Assembly (NCBI GenBank): GCA_964510375.1
Contig: CAZEBR010000006.1
Coordinates: 1-56,747, forward strand
Direction: 5' to 3'
Length of the DNA: 56,747 bases
From: CAYLJV01 sp964510375
Lineage (GTDB): Archaea > Hadarchaeota > Hadarchaeia > Hadarchaeales > JAGGTB01
The notes beneath the pieces were generated by a model. That model saw only the letters and a list, made by a program, of their open reading frames with translations, ran no database searches and was not told the origin of the DNA. The position numbers and the translations under genes were made by a program. Shown in pieces: positions 24,917 to 33,367 of the stretch (position 1 is its first letter; each line of letters begins with the position of its first letter).

Positions 24917-27319
24917 CTAGATGTCCTCATGTTTTACCTTAAATACATCTACTCGAGAGGTGTAATTCCCATGTATTCCCTGCTCGGTAGTCGTGTATAC
25001 TTTTTTCAAAAAGTCGGGCATATCGTAGTCCTGATTGGCCCGGTACAACATAGGGGGTCCCTCAAACTCGAAGAGGAAACCATCGGTGACGTTCCCTGAC
25101 TGATCATACATCACCAAAAGGAGGTTTTCCCTCTTCTGATTCGGGAAGAATTTGTGTCCTGCGTAGCTTATCCCCTGATCAGAGCTTTGCCGAAGCGCTA
25201 TCACTCCCCTGAGATTCTCTCCACTCTTTGTAGTTATCCCGTCCACACTCACAGTTCCGGTCGTTGTGCTACTCGCTCTGAGTACTATCTCCTCGTTGTC
25301 GAAGACAAAAACCGTGTTATCCCCTTGTTGGTTCTCCATCGATGATTTTGGAACGTCGTTCCTATCCCATACAATTTTTCTGATGTAAGTAAACAGTGAG
25401 CTATTGACTCTCCTCGGACCCTCGTTAAATACAATATAATCGGTCTTAACGCCGTAATTATCCCTGTATGTTTCGAGCAACCACTTAAGTTCGTTATCTT
25501 CGGTGGTCTTGTACATGCTGTGGGTTCCGAATTGGGATTCGATGTCAACCCTTCTGCCGTCGATGGTATAAGGCCTTGAAGGATGATCCTGATCCAAACC
25601 ATAAATGAAACCTTGATTATTTCTGACGCCCTGTATGTAGTCAGGAGGTTTAATTCCGCTACCTTCCTCCCATTCCCCCTCCCTTCTCATAGTTTGAGCG
25701 CCATCCGTGACAGCGGGCCTGTTTGCATAACCGGTCAATAGATGGCCGTGACTCCATTCGACCGCTACTATCGAATTTTCTGTGGCTTCGTTTTCCCTAA
25801 ACCAGCCGTAGGAGTTCATGAGGGCATTATAAACCGAGGGAAGCGTCGACCCGTGAGGAGACGGACTTTCGGGCGTAGCATAGGCAGTCGCGTTGTGAAC
25901 GAACGGCACCACGAGTATTAACCCTACGAGAGCTATCACCAAAGGATGACGGAGTTTATCGACCCAGGTCGAGGTAGAAAAGAATCTCGATAGCACGGCA
26001 TTTTTAGTACCCTTGAACAGTACGGCCAATCCAAATCCGGCCAATATGGGCCACAGAGGCCAAAACAGACGGAAGAAACGAGCCTGAGAGAGGGGCATCG
26101 GCAGCACGATCATGAGCCATCCAAAGGCTAATAATTCCCTCCTTTCCGAGGACCATGCGGCCTTTAAAATAGCAAGCGAGACCAATCCTATCGTAAAACC
26201 GGTCAGATATTCGTTATTGTACAAATAAGAGGAGCTTAGAGAACTCAGGAATCCTCCCACGGAAGTGGGAGCGGCCTGCATCTCTGTGGCAATCGTCGGG
26301 AACGAGACTCCACCCCCACCACCTAAACTGATCCCCAAAAATCCGAGTATTCTATCAGCAAACAGGCTCGTCCATAGGTTGGAACTATACCCTCCCAAAA
26401 GCATAGCAACTAGAGTGGATATTCCGATCAAACTCAAAACTCCAGCTATGGGTCTCACGTTTGCCCTAATGCCGGATATTATTCTGGTTTCTATTTTCTT
26501 CAACGAGTCCCAGTCCCTCGAAATTCTGACGAGACCCAGCAACAGGACCAAAACACCCACGACTTCCGCAATGTCGCCGTTGAACTGGGAAAGTTTATAA
26601 CCGACGGCCAGGAAGGGAAGAGCCGTCAGAGTTATCCCCAGTCCCGAAACCGCTCTCTCAAGTATTATCAGAGCGACGGCAAAACCGATAACGGCCGCAA
26701 GGGAGAGCGCACCCGTCCAAGTTATGACAAACATTCCGTAGAGTAGACCCGCAAGTACTGAATATTTTAAAAACTCTTTACCCTCCGCTCGGAAGACCTT
26801 TGCAAGGAGATAGAAAATCCAGGTCCCGAAGAAAATCAGCGAGATTTCCCTGTCGAAGGCTCCTATTTTGGTCCAATATATAGATCCGGTCATGGTGGCG
26901 AAGAAGAGAGCCGATGCACAGCCCGCAATATCGCCGCCCAGCTCTCTCGCGGCTAAAAATGCCCCGACCAAAGCTAATGAAAACAGGAACGGAGAGAAAA
27001 ACTTAGAAACATCCATTAAGCTAACTCCAGGATTCACGGAATGCAGCCCCCGGTACATGGTGACCAACATCAGCGGTTGGAATTGATCATGCTTACTTAC
27101 CGACTTTCCCTGAGGTGCGTGGGAGAGACTGTACTCATCGATTAATCCATCCTGTTGATTAATATCACGCCCTATGCCGTAGAAATATCCGCTGTCCGAC
27201 GTGGTCAAAACCGTATAATCCGATCCGGCAACTGAAAGATGATAGAACGAAAATATTGCCAGAGCAACGACAAACCCGGCTACAATCCATCCCTTGTATT
27301 TCAGTCTAACACCTTCCAA
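24917..27319 (-). CDS. aglB: AglB/STT3-type oligosaccharyltransferase with variant catalytic signature
   Basis: An 800-residue enzyme that would transfer lipid-linked glycan to Asn of exported proteins. About 13 helices fill residues 10-475: loop 1 has DSGYFYGIGRD near 42-52, loop 2 GAFDRE near 153-158, the external-loop motif TIATEMQAA at 342-350 and a PLSQARFFRLF arginine region. The soluble domain should carry WWDYG; here the aligned site reads EWSHGH (521-526), keeping one Trp, Gly and the following His but losing the WWD core. The start is a TTG with weak ribosome context, so the first few residues are uncertain. Confidence 0.9.
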   Translation of the reverse strand: MEGVRLKYKGWIVAGFVVALAIFSFYHLSVAGSDYTVLTTSDSGYFYGIGRDINQQDGLIDEYSLSHAPQGKSVSKHDQFQPLMLVTMYRGLHSVNPGVSLMDVSKFFSPFLFSLALVGAFLAARELGGDIAGCASALFFATMTGSIYWTKIGAFDREISLIFFGTWIFYLLAKVFRAEGKEFLKYSVLAGLLYGMFVITWTGALSLAAVIGFAVALIILERAVSGLGITLTALPFLAVGYKLSQFNGDIAEVVGVLVLLLGLVRISRDWDSLKKIETRIISGIRANVRPIAGVLSLIGISTLVAMLLGGYSSNLWTSLFADRILGFLGISLGGGGGVSFPTIATEMQAAPTSVGGFLSSLSSSYLYNNEYLTGFTIGLVSLAILKAAWSSERRELLAFGWLMIVLPMPLSQARFFRLFWPLWPILAGFGLAVLFKGTKNAVLSRFFSTSTWVDKLRHPLVIALVGLILVVPFVHNATAYATPESPSPHGSTLPSVYNALMNSYGWFRENEATENSIVAVEWSHGHLLTGYANRPAVTDGAQTMRREGEWEEGSGIKPPDYIQGVRNNQGFIYGLDQDHPSRPYTIDGRRVDIESQFGTHSMYKTTEDNELKWLLETYRDNYGVKTDYIVFNEGPRRVNSSLFTYIRKIVWDRNDVPKSSMENQQGDNTVFVFDNEEIVLRASSTTTGTVSVDGITTKSGENLRGVIALRQSSDQGISYAGHKFFPNQKRENLLLVMYDQSGNVTDGFLFEFEGPPMLYRANQDYDMPDFLKKVYTTTEQGIHGNYTSRVDVFKVKHEDI

Positions 27320-27363
27320 CCTTTAGATGTAATGGAGGTTAAAAATAGTTCAGGATAAATTTC

Positions 27364-27627
27364 TCAATCTTCCACTTCTTCGGTGCCTTCTATCTCGTCT
27401 TCCTGAACGGATGCGGGCTCGGCTTCCTTGGTGGTCGCCATTATCCAACCCAACCAGAAACCAAGGCCCGTAGCAACCAATAGGAAAACCGTAACTGGCA
27501 GAGCAAAGGCCAGCCCCTGCGGGGGAATCAATGTGTTGCCCGTCATGTATCCGAAGTAGAGATGAAGTATTGCTACCAGCGCGCTAGCTACACACAATAA
27601 TCCACCCAAAATTCTGGACGAATTCAT
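27364..27627 (-). CDS. Small two-helix membrane protein upstream of aglB
   Basis: An 87-residue membrane protein with helices at about 6-28 and 42-66 (LPVTVFLLVATGLGFWLGWIM) and an acidic cytoplasmic tail (EPASVQEDEIEGTEEVED). The ATG at 27625-27627 follows GGTGA by 6 bases. No family is recognised. It lies 44 bases before aglB on the same strand and heads the run aglB-hisS-lipid synthase, so it may assist glycosylation or membrane assembly; this is inference. Confidence 0.7.
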   Translation of the reverse strand: MNSSRILGGLLCVASALVAILHLYFGYMTGNTLIPPQGLAFALPVTVFLLVATGLGFWLGWIMATTKEAEPASVQEDEIEGTEEVED

Positions 27628-27766
27628 ATTAATCACCAACCTCACCTATCAATTTCCGAATATCCCTTATATGGATTACCAATTTCTCATATTTTCCGCC
27701 AATTTGGGCGTATTTCCCGTCAAATAAACAAAAGGCTTAAATAAATCGTACCTTCTAAATAACTAA

Positions 27767-27803
27767 TGCAGTAAAACTGACGTAAGACTGTCACTTTACT
27801 GCA
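27767..27803. promoter_or_regulatory. Dyad operator candidate in the RHH-ftsZ promoter
   Basis: TGCAGTAAA at 27767-27775 and TTTACTGCA at 27795-27803 are perfect 9-bp inverted arms around a 19-base spacer. The spacer itself contains TGAC and GTCA, nearly centred on the same point. ACTG recurs three times across the site. A TATA-like TTAAATAA at about 27737-27744 puts the expected transcription start at the left arm, so a protein bound here would repress. The likely binder is the ribbon-helix-helix protein encoded 17 bases downstream. Confidence 0.6.
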
Positions 27804-27819
27804 GTCGGAGGTCAACCAG

Positions 27820-28047
27820 GTGCCCAAAAAAAGCCAGAAGAAGGCCGAAGTGCGAGTTTTCTTAGGTGGCGTACAACTGAAAGTCGTCGATGACCTCATC
27901 GGCGTATACGGAAACACACGGTCGGAAGTGATCAGAAACATGATCCAGTCCTGGCTGGACAACAACATCGAGAAACGTGAAGAGCTCCTCCAACTTGGCG
28001 AGGAAGCCAAAGAAGAAGGCTACACCTCCGTCGAGGAAGAAGAATAG
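27820..28047 (+). CDS. Ribbon-helix-helix regulator of the CdrS type
   Basis: A 75-residue RHH protein: the beta strand is AEVRVFLGGVQLKVVD, helix A is DDLIGVYGNT and helix B is RSEVIRNMIQSWLDNN, followed by an acidic C-terminal tail. GTG start at 27820 with GGAGGT 8 bases upstream. The ftsZ gene begins 18 bases after its stop. In haloarchaea the RHH protein CdrS lies in an operon with ftsZ2 and controls cell-division genes (published); by position and size this is the counterpart. DNA binding is supported by a dyad in the promoter. Confidence 0.87.
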   Translation: MPKKSQKKAEVRVFLGGVQLKVVDDLIGVYGNTRSEVIRNMIQSWLDNNIEKREELLQLGEEAKEEGYTSVEEEE

Positions 28048-28065
28048 AATATACCGGGATAAAAA

Positions 28066-29205
28066 ATGAAAATACCAGATGCGGAGGATAAAAAATTGGA
28101 AATGGAAGGACCGCTTCAAAACGCCCTCAAAGGACCTGAAGAATCATCCTCATCAGAAGAGTTAATGGAAGAGAGACTTCAGAGTCAAAAACCCAAAATC
28201 GTAGTCACCGGAATCGGAGGGGGAGGTAACAATACCGTAGACAGGGTCGCATCCAAGGGGATTAACGGAGTCGAAATGGCCGCCATAAATACCGATAAAG
28301 CTCATCTTCAAAAAGTAAAGGCCGAAAAGAAAATCGCCATCGGGACCGAAATTACTCAAGGAAGGGGAACTGGAGGTTCTCCCGAGTTAGGCCGTAAAGC
28401 GGCACAAAACTCATCTGAAAAATTTAGAAAAATTTTCGAGGGTGCGGACCTCGTTTTCTTGGCATGTGGTCTGGGAGGAGGAACAGGGACGGGCGGAGCT
28501 CCCGTGGCAGCGAAAATAGCGAAAGAAGAGGGAGCAGTCGTTACGGGAGTCGTGACCATGCCCTTTGAGGTCGAGAAAAAATCGAAAAAGGCCAAGAAAG
28601 GGCTGAAAAATCTCCGAGAACACGCGGACTCGGTCATAGTAATCGATAACAATCGCCTTTCCGACATGGCCTCCGGACTACCCATGCGGTACGCCTTCAC
28701 CATGGCCGACGAAGTTCTCACTCGAATCCTCAAGGGAATATCGGAAACCATCATGAGTCCCAGTCTCATCAATCTAGACTTCGCCGACGTCAAGGCAATA
28801 ATGGAAGACGGAAACATCATGCTCGCGGGGACCGGAGAAGCCGAAGGGGAAGAAAGGGCAGCCGAATCGGTCAGGCAGGCTCTGGAATGTCCCCTGCTGG
28901 GAGACGTGGACTATTCGACCGCCGAAGGCGTCATAATGCACGTTTCAGGTGCCGATGTAAGCATATCCGAGGCTTACGAAATCGGAAGAATCGTAAGCGA
29001 GAAAGTTAATCCTCAGGCTCAAAGAATTCTGGGCGCTAGGGTAGATCGAAGCCTCGAGAAGACCGTCCAGACGATCCTATTAATCAGCGGAGCAAGCTCA
29101 CCCCACCTCCTCGGTCCAGCCTCCGACAAAGGGGTGGAGTCCCTGGGGGAGCCCAGCCAAGACAAGGCTGGGTCCTCCCTCAACCTCAATCTCGGTCATT
29201 TATAG
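28066..29205 (+). CDS. ftsZ: Cell-division GTPase FtsZ
   Basis: A tubulin-superfamily GTPase of 379 residues that polymerises at the division site. After an acidic N-terminal extension of about 42 residues come VVTGIGGGGNNTVDR, NTDKAHL, the tubulin signature GGGTGTG at 137-143, PFEVEKKSKKAKKGL and the T7-loop region SPSLINLDFADVKAIM. The conserved C-terminal FtsZ peptide is not obvious; the tail is short and Gly/Ser-rich. It is co-transcribed with the RHH gene. A 7-bp perfect stem (CCCAGCC 29152-29158, GGCTGGG 29166-29172) lies inside the last codons and may act in termination or RNA stability. Confidence 0.96.
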   Translation: MKIPDAEDKKLEMEGPLQNALKGPEESSSSEELMEERLQSQKPKIVVTGIGGGGNNTVDRVASKGINGVEMAAINTDKAHLQKVKAEKKIAIGTEITQGRGTGGSPELGRKAAQNSSEKFRKIFEGADLVFLACGLGGGTGTGGAPVAAKIAKEEGAVVTGVVTMPFEVEKKSKKAKKGLKNLREHADSVIVIDNNRLSDMASGLPMRYAFTMADEVLTRILKGISETIMSPSLINLDFADVKAIMEDGNIMLAGTGEAEGEERAAESVRQALECPLLGDVDYSTAEGVIMHVSGADVSISEAYEIGRIVSEKVNPQAQRILGARVDRSLEKTVQTILLISGASSPHLLGPASDKGVESLGEPSQDKAGSSLNLNLGHL

Positions 29206-29838
29206 CGGTAATCTGAATAATATTCTTCTCCCGTACCCCGTCAGCGGTAAGGTCTCACCAAATACCTTTGTTCTCCCTAGTTTTATTTCTTTCAATACTT
29301 CCTCCAACCGTAGCTCGCAATCAATCTCGACACCGGCCATTCCTATCTCCTGACAATAGTGCGCGTCCGACCCGGCTGTCATGGGGATGCCCTCCTCCAG
29401 AGCATACTTTTTGGCCAGTCTATTGCCGATGTATCTCCTCGGATTAAAAACCTCGATGGCATCGAAATCGGCCTCAAGCGCGGAAAACGGTGTCAAGCTC
29501 AGGGAAAAAGGATGTGCGGAAATCGCTATGCCGCCGAGGTCCCTTATCCTGTCTACCGTATCGGCCGCAGAAAGCTGGGGCTGAACCTTCTCCTCGATTC
29601 CTAACCCCAGAATGTGGCCGTCAATGCTGGAAATCTCTATCCCCGGTATGACGAAGAAGTCCCGTTCCTCGGCCAGCTCGAAAGCTTCCTCCAGACCCTC
29701 GACGCTATCGTGATCCGTGATGGCCACGCCGTCGAGACCCTTTCTCTTGGCCGACTCGATTACCTCCTTCACCTCGCAGGGAGAATCGCCAGAATGAACG
29801 GTATGAACGTGCAAATCAAGCCTTTGCAAATCGGTCAC
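29200..29838 (-). CDS. PHP-domain phosphoesterase
   Basis: A 212-residue metal-dependent hydrolase of the PHP family. Ligand motifs in order are LDLHVHTVHSGDS, AITDHDSVEG, VIPGIEISS, AISAHPFS and TAGSDAHY, which hold up to three metals. Such small PHP proteins cleave phosphoesters of nucleotides or sugar phosphates, or belong to histidinol-phosphatase-like groups; the substrate is not determinable. Its last 6 bases overlap the 3' end of ftsZ on the opposite strand. MetRS lies 61 bases upstream on the same strand. Confidence 0.9.
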   Translation of the reverse strand: MTDLQRLDLHVHTVHSGDSPCEVKEVIESAKRKGLDGVAITDHDSVEGLEEAFELAEERDFFVIPGIEISSIDGHILGLGIEEKVQPQLSAADTVDRIRDLGGIAISAHPFSLSLTPFSALEADFDAIEVFNPRRYIGNRLAKKYALEEGIPMTAGSDAHYCQEIGMAGVEIDCELRLEEVLKEIKLGRTKVFGETLPLTGYGRRILFRLPL

Positions 29839-29899
29839 CCACTCGTGATCGTACGAACAAGATTAAAAAATGAAAACTAAGAACAGGGGAGATACTCAC

Positions 29900-31909
29900 T
29901 TACCTTACCTTTGTTCCCGGTTCCACTTCCCTGTCCGGCTCCAGCAGTATCGGTTTATCGTCCACGTCCGCCGCTAGTATCATGCACTCGCTCTTTACTC
30001 CCATCAGTTCCGACGACTCTAGGTTTACCAGGACCGGAACCTTCCTCCCTGTCAGATTCTCGGGGAGATATACTTCTTTCAACCCGGCGACGCTCTGCTT
30101 TTTCTCGTCGCCCAGATCGATGATTAGTTTATACAGTTTGTCAGCCCCCTCAATCTCTTCCGCGCTTTCTATCTCACCGATTCGAAGATCTAAATCCTGG
30201 AATTCTTCAAAGCTTATCATATTTTCACCTCCTTCCTCTGGTCCTTCAGTTTCAAATTCTGGCAGCTCATCCTTCTTCACCTTTTCAAATAGGGGTTCGG
30301 GGCTATCTATTCTAGTTCCGGCGATGTCAAACTCCTTCGCCCGTTCCCAATCTTCACCATGAATATCGGTTTTCTGGTTGAGGAAATCCCATATCTCTTC
30401 CGATGTGGAGGGTAAGAACGGTTCCATCAATATCGCGAGGGACTTCACCGCATTGGCACACGCGGTTATAGTCCTCTTACACTTTTCCTTGTCCGAATTT
30501 ATGGTCTTCCAGGGCTTATTCTTCTGGAAGAACTGATTTCCGAGCGAAGATATTTTTACTATGTTGCTGAGCGCCTCCTTAAATTTAAACTCCTCCATGG
30601 ATGATTCGATCTCCTCAATCTTGTCATTGATATCATCGAGGAATTTCTCCTCCTCCCTTTCCAAATCCACGGCCGGGACTCTCCCATCGAAATTATCCTC
30701 GGTGAACTTCAAAACTCGGTGGATATAATTTCCGAATGAATCGGTCAGCTCGTTGTTTATCTTATCCATGAAGACCTCCCAGCTGAAGGTCGTGTCATCA
30801 TTCCGGGGATACAGAGACATGAGCACGTAACGCCAATACTCGCTGTCCCTTATCTCCAAGGAATTCTCCAAATTTAGACCCCTCCCCCTGCTCTTGGAAA
30901 ATTTCACGTCGCCGGAAAGCAGGAAACCGCCGGCCATTATCTTGTCGGCCAGGGTCCAGTTCTCGCCCGTGCCCTTCAGCATACTGGGGAAAATGATAGT
31001 GTGGAAAGGAATGTTGTCCTTGCCCATGAACTGGACATACTTGGTGTCATCCCCGAACCACCAATCCTCCCAATCCTCGCCGGCCTCCTTGGCCCAGCTG
31101 ACCGTGGCGCCGATGTATCCGATCGGGGCATCGAACCAGACGTAGAAAACCTTGTCCTCGTACCCATCTTTCGGAACATTGAAGCCCCATTCTGCATCTC
31201 GGGAGATACATCTTTCCTCCAAGCCCTCGTCCAGCCACGAGAAAGTCTCGCTTTCGGTGAGGTTGTTACCGCATCTGCCCCTTACCCAGCCCTTCAACCA
31301 GTCCTCGAACTCCTGGAGCTGGAAGAAGAGGTGCTGGGAGCTCTTGAAGGTAATCCGTCGTTCTCCGCAGTGGACGCAGTAAGGATCTATAATCTCCTCG
31401 GGAGAGAGCAGGGTCCCGCAATCGTCGCACTGATCACCACGAGCCAGCCCGCCACACACCGGGCACTCGCCCTCTATCCATCTGTCGGCGAGAAACTGTT
31501 CGCAGTTCTCGCAGTAGGGAAGCTCTATTTCCTTCTCGGAAATGTACCCGTTCTCGTCAAGCTTGTCGAAAATCCTGTAGGTTATCTCCTTGTTTTCGTC
31601 CGAATCGGTGATACCGTAATAAGTAAAATCGAGATTTACTTTCTCGAACATATCCCTGATCCTTTCATGGTTCTCGTAGACGAGTTCTTCCGTTTCTATA
31701 CCCCTCTTCTCCGCCTCCACCTCGTACATCGTGCCGTGCGAATCCGAGGCGCAGATGTATATTACGTCCTTGCCCCTCAACCTCTGGTATCTGGAGTAGA
31801 CATCCGCAGGAAGAACCGAGGTTATTATATTACCCAAATGTGGAATTCCGTGAATGTAGGGTAGGGCCGATGTAACCATAATTCTCTCGGGATCTTCTTT
31901 CTTCGACAT
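29900..31909 (-). CDS. metG: Methionyl-tRNA synthetase with C-terminal tRNA-binding domain
   Basis: A class I synthetase of 669 residues. HIGH-type motif HGIPHLGN is near residue 20, zinc knuckles are CENC-x12-CPVC and CDDC-x14-CVHC, and the KMSKS-type motif is KFSKSRGRG. The helical anticodon domain ends near 540. The last 105 residues (SFEEFQDLDLRIGEIESAE onward) are an OB-fold of the EMAPII/Trbp111 type that improves tRNA binding, fused here rather than encoded separately. An acidic linker (EGPEEGGEN) joins it. Divergent from the deaminase gene across 156 bases. Confidence 0.96.
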   Translation of the reverse strand: MSKKEDPERIMVTSALPYIHGIPHLGNIITSVLPADVYSRYQRLRGKDVIYICASDSHGTMYEVEAEKRGIETEELVYENHERIRDMFEKVNLDFTYYGITDSDENKEITYRIFDKLDENGYISEKEIELPYCENCEQFLADRWIEGECPVCGGLARGDQCDDCGTLLSPEEIIDPYCVHCGERRITFKSSQHLFFQLQEFEDWLKGWVRGRCGNNLTESETFSWLDEGLEERCISRDAEWGFNVPKDGYEDKVFYVWFDAPIGYIGATVSWAKEAGEDWEDWWFGDDTKYVQFMGKDNIPFHTIIFPSMLKGTGENWTLADKIMAGGFLLSGDVKFSKSRGRGLNLENSLEIRDSEYWRYVLMSLYPRNDDTTFSWEVFMDKINNELTDSFGNYIHRVLKFTEDNFDGRVPAVDLEREEEKFLDDINDKIEEIESSMEEFKFKEALSNIVKISSLGNQFFQKNKPWKTINSDKEKCKRTITACANAVKSLAILMEPFLPSTSEEIWDFLNQKTDIHGEDWERAKEFDIAGTRIDSPEPLFEKVKKDELPEFETEGPEEGGENMISFEEFQDLDLRIGEIESAEEIEGADKLYKLIIDLGDEKKQSVAGLKEVYLPENLTGRKVPVLVNLESSELMGVKSECMILAADVDDKPILLEPDREVEPGTKVR

Positions 31910-32065
31910 GTCTTCTCACGGATTTAGTAATAACTAGATTCAGAGATTTAAAAATTCCTAAGAAAAAACGTTAGTTCCAATCTAACAGTACGAATAGGGA
32001 CAGATATTTTATGACTGAACTCTAATTCTATCTGGAATCCAATTACAACTGTACAGGTTTGAAAT

Positions 32066-33367
32066 ATGTCTAAAATTTTGATCAAAAACGGATACATAAT
32101 CACGATGAACGAAGATAGAGAAGTATTTAGCAGGGGAGACGTAGCCGTCGAAGGTAGCAAAATCGTCGAAATCGGAGAGGAGGTTGAAGAAGACGCGGAC
32201 ACCGTAATCGACGCCCAAGGCAAGGCAGTTTTACCCGGACTCATAAACGCTCACACTCACCTAGGAATGGTTCTGCTGAGGGGAATCGCGGACGATATGG
32301 AACTGCAGACGTGGCTTCAGGAAAAAATCTGGCCCCTAGAAGCAAATCTGGAGGCCCACCACGTCCGGGAGGGTTCCAGGCTAGGGTGCTTGGAACTGAT
32401 AAAATCCGGCACCACCTGCTTCATGGACCAGTACTTTTTCATGGACGAGGTCGCCGAGGCCGTGAGGGAATCCGGGCTCAGGGCAACGCTCTGCTACGGG
32501 ATAATCGACGAGAACGATCCCGATAAGAGAGAGGAAGAACTGGAGTCCGCAGTAAGCCTGATAGAAAACTTCGAAGGGGCGGCCGACGGAAGGATAAGAA
32601 CTATGTTCGGACCCCACTCCACCTACACCTGCTCGCAGGACTGTTTGCAGGAGGTAAAAGAACTGGCCTCGGAGCACGACGTCGGTATCCACATTCACCT
32701 CTCGGAGAACGAGCGGGAAGTAAAAACGGTGAAGGACATGCACGGCGAGCGGCCGCCCGAAGTTCTGGAATCCATCGATTTCCTGGGCCCGGAAGTTACC
32801 GCCGCCCACTGCACTAAGCTGAACGAGAGTGAGATGGACATGCTCGATGAGAAGGGCGTGAAGGCGGTCCACAATCCCGTCAGCAACATGAAACTCGCCT
32901 CTGGAATCGCACCGGTTCCCGAAATGCTCTCGAAGGGCGTCACGGTAGGACTGGGAACCGACGGCGCGGCTTCAAACAACTCGCTCGACATGTTCGAGGA
33001 AATCAAATTCGCCGCAACGCTCGGCAAGGTCGGTAGCAACGACCCGACCGTTATTCCCGCCAAAAGGGCACTCGAAATGGCCACCATAGGAAGCGCAAAG
33101 GCGATCGGGAGGGAGGACGAAATCGGGTCGCTGGAGGAGGGTAAGAAGGCGGACATAATCCTGGTGGACATGGAGAATCCCCACCACACGCCGGTTCACA
33201 ACGTAGAGTCCCACCTCGCCTACTCGAGCAACGGGAGCGACGTCGAAACGGTAATCGTCGACGGGAAATTCCTGATGCGGGACGGGGATGTCAAGACTTT
33301 ACAGGAGGAAGAGGTTAGACAAAGTTGTCAGGAATCTTCCAAAGACCTCACTGAGAAGGTAGAATAA
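32066..33367 (+). CDS. Amidohydrolase: SAH/MTA/5'-deoxyadenosine deaminase type
   Basis: A metal-dependent deaminase of 433 residues. It has the HxH pair in LINAHTHLGMV, the His of HIHLSENERE, a further His in TAAHCTKL and the terminal Asp in LGTDGAASNNSLDMFEE, the pattern of the MTA/SAH deaminase family that turns the adenine ring of SAH, MTA or 5'-deoxyadenosine to hypoxanthine. The next gene, an SAH-hydrolase homologue, begins on the base after its stop codon. Archaeal DadD enzymes have this architecture. Context favours SAH as a main substrate. Confidence 0.9.
   Translation: MSKILIKNGYIITMNEDREVFSRGDVAVEGSKIVEIGEEVEEDADTVIDAQGKAVLPGLINAHTHLGMVLLRGIADDMELQTWLQEKIWPLEANLEAHHVREGSRLGCLELIKSGTTCFMDQYFFMDEVAEAVRESGLRATLCYGIIDENDPDKREEELESAVSLIENFEGAADGRIRTMFGPHSTYTCSQDCLQEVKELASEHDVGIHIHLSENEREVKTVKDMHGERPPEVLESIDFLGPEVTAAHCTKLNESEMDMLDEKGVKAVHNPVSNMKLASGIAPVPEMLSKGVTVGLGTDGAASNNSLDMFEEIKFAATLGKVGSNDPTVIPAKRALEMATIGSAKAIGREDEIGSLEEGKKADIILVDMENPHHTPVHNVESHLAYSSNGSDVETVIVDGKFLMRDGDVKTLQEEEVRQSCQESSKDLTEKVE

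Noticed and set aside
31001..31864. Long plus-strand frame of 287 residues inside metG
   Set aside because: It is a shadow of the MetRS gene on the other strand; the MetRS motifs are complete.
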